25,087 nucleotides of DNA from a virus. A model generated the notes under the pieces. The model did not search any database. It had not been told where the DNA came from and saw nothing but the letters and a program-made list of their open reading frames with translations. Location: the IMG/VR virus record IMGVR_UViG_3300022074_000350, positions 1 through 25,087 of that record; one strand, given 5' to 3'. Shown here in pieces: positions 23,627 through 25,087 of the stretch. A program made the position numbers and the translations under genes. Numbering within the stretch: position 1 is the first letter of the stretch; each line of letters opens with the position of its first letter.

Positions 23627-25087
23627 ATGCCTGATAACACTAATGTTAATAATAATGCCTCTGTGGTCGTTGTCGGAAGGACTGCTCCAGTCCCTCCTGG
23701 TCAACAAAAATCTGAAAAATCTGTTCCCGTTGTTATTGCAAGTGATCAGTCAACAATACCTGTTGCAGAACAAAATAAAGTTGCATCTGAAGTTGCACTT
23801 TCTCTTTTAGGAATCCCAAGATCAGAAGTTGCACTTGGTATATTTGCAGACGTTAATACTTATGACGTAAACCCAACAGAATGGGCAGCAGACCCAGAAA
23901 TTTTCACCTCTGTAGGTTCTACATCTGGATATTATAGTAATGTATCATCAGATATGGGTCATGGTTTAACTCATATCCCAGAAGAAGCTGGTGCATTACT
24001 TGAAGCACCTGTAGATAAAACTGCTGTTCTCACATCAAAAAGATTTTTTAGATACCAACCAGGTCGTGTTTCTGCTGCTACATTTGGTGTAAAAACCAGT
24101 GTGATGAATCCATCAACTACTGATACCAGTGCAGCAGTCACCAATCAGGACATTGGAATTAGCGTATTTAACCCACCAGTTCGTAAGTATGGAATATTTG
24201 ATAACTTCGATGGATATTATTGGGAAACAAGAAATAATGGACAAGGAGATAATTTTTGTGTAGTCAGAAGAACTCAATCACTTCTATTCACTAACCCAGT
24301 TGAGTTTTCAACAAGTGGTCAAACAGTAGATTTTGGTGTAACTAATCCTGGAAATCCTTTAGATCCAAGAGGAAATGAAAGTGCGGATGATAAGGCAGGT
24401 ACACAAATATCTTTCCTTCCAGCTGGTAATAATTATCCAGCAGGACATGATTCAACTCCAGCTGGATATAAAAACGTAGGTCTTGGAAGTATGGTTATCT
24501 ACCGTGATAACCTCCTGATGACTCATGCTTCAATGTATGATCCATCATTGCTTCAAGATCCAATGCAAATTGGAATTACATCATCTCAAAATGGTGCTCT
24601 TAGTTTTTCAAGCAGTGCTGGTATTGGAATAAGTATTTCAAATGCAGTTTATGATATTAATAATGGTCTTATGACAGTTACATGCCATGATGACCATAAT
24701 TATTCTGTTGGTAAGTATGTTCATTTAAGTGGAATCGGAATGACTTGTCAGTACAGTCTCATCGATCCTACCAATGGAAATGTTACAACTAGTATTCAAT
24801 CAGGTGGAATCAAATATTATCCAAATAGAACTTTTGGATATAACATTTTACAAGTAGGAACCTCAACATCATTTGTTGTTAACGTTGGTGTTTCAACTGT
24901 TCCAACTTTCTACCATTCTGGTGGAGTTGTCCTTGGTCTAAGCACAAGTCAATATGTTTCCTATAGTTCTGGTGAAAATAGTGCGATTGGTGGACTTGTA
25001 GATGGAAGAATTTATAAAGTAAACAATATTCAGTATACTTATGCAACTGGAATTACGAGTGTATCTTTAAAAGAAATAAGTTTCCCT
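23627..25087 (+). CDS. Virion structural protein, cut by the window end
   Basis: The ATG at 23627 lies two bases after the giant gene's stop, and the frame stays open for 487 codons to the edge, so the 3' end is missing. The N-terminus (VVVVGRTAPVPPGQQKSEKS, then VVIASDQSTIPVAEQNK) holds the VIASDQS-x-IPV motif common in phage tail and fibre proteins. It continues with LSLLGIPRSEVALGIFADVN, RFFRYQPGRVSAATFGVKTS and FDNFDGYYWETRN. Later parts are beta-rich with short Ser/Gly turns. It is probably the next baseplate or fibre component after the 2381-aa protein. I do not assign a gp number. Confidence 0.8.
   Translation, partial: MPDNTNVNNNASVVVVGRTAPVPPGQQKSEKSVPVVIASDQSTIPVAEQNKVASEVALSLLGIPRSEVALGIFADVNTYDVNPTEWAADPEIFTSVGSTSGYYSNVSSDMGHGLTHIPEEAGALLEAPVDKTAVLTSKRFFRYQPGRVSAATFGVKTSVMNPSTTDTSAAVTNQDIGISVFNPPVRKYGIFDNFDGYYWETRNNGQGDNFCVVRRTQSLLFTNPVEFSTSGQTVDFGVTNPGNPLDPRGNESADDKAGTQISFLPAGNNYPAGHDSTPAGYKNVGLGSMVIYRDNLLMTHASMYDPSLLQDPMQIGITSSQNGALSFSSSAGIGISISNAVYDINNGLMTVTCHDDHNYSVGKYVHLSGIGMTCQYSLIDPTNGNVTTSIQSGGIKYYPNRTFGYNILQVGTSTSFVVNVGVSTVPTFYHSGGVVLGLSTSQYVSYSSGENSAIGGLVDGRIYKVNNIQYTYATGITSVSLKEISFP

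Overview
The window is an AT-rich stretch of a T4-like marine myovirus genome, of the cyanophage or pelagiphage type. The evidence is a recognisable gp32 single-stranded DNA-binding protein, a baseplate and tail-assembly block (gp4, gp48, gp53, gp54, gp26, gp27-like, gp5-like), T4-type late promoter motifs (TATAAATA and relatives), and the very large mosaic structural proteins and small 2-oxoglutarate oxygenase typical of marine T4-like phages. The host (Prochlorococcus, Synechococcus or SAR11) cannot be decided from this window. No tRNA, CRISPR, insertion sequence or integration gene was found.

Layout. Bases 1-201 are an unresolved leader that may hold the 3' end of an earlier gene. gp32 (202-1119, +) ends at a strong hairpin terminator and converges with a leftward four-gene operon: gp4 (4429-3989), an unassigned 158-aa gene, gp48, gp53 (ends 1150). 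These four genes overlap or abut. A divergent rightward operon starts at 4466 with gp54, apparently driven by a perfect TATAAATA late promoter lying inside the oppositely oriented gp4. It continues with gp26, a 58-aa gene, two Gly-rich/Lys-rich proteins (485 and 502 aa, tape-measure or hub candidates), a gp27-like hub protein, a 75-aa acidic/His protein, an 844-aa protein with a gp5-like OB fold, a separate 243-aa spike/needle protein, a 276-aa fibre-like protein and a 2OG-Fe(II) oxygenase. Two divergent small genes (16091-15897 and 16168-16365) share a mirror-symmetric late promoter region. A promoter region then precedes a 2381-aa mosaic fibre/baseplate protein (16479-23624) and a structural gene that runs off the right end (23627-25087).

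How it fits together. The leftward genes finish the head and build the tube/baseplate junction (gp48, gp53). The rightward genes build the hub, tape measure and spike, then the peripheral fibres. The most interesting feature is a probable programmed -1 ribosomal frameshift at the end of gp26: a T_TTT_TTC slippery heptamer with a Shine-Dalgarno-like GGAGGG 9 nt upstream, whose -1 frame leads straight into the 58-aa gene. This is the layout of the lambda G/GT tail-assembly chaperones, just before the tape-measure candidates. Other notable features are a 43-residue module plus Thr/Ser/Gly/Tyr tail shared by the C-termini of gp54 and the OB-fold hub protein; a gp5 spike split over two genes with no visible lysozyme domain; a gp32 lacking the T4 zinc-binding cysteines; and repeated and nested beta domains in the giant protein.
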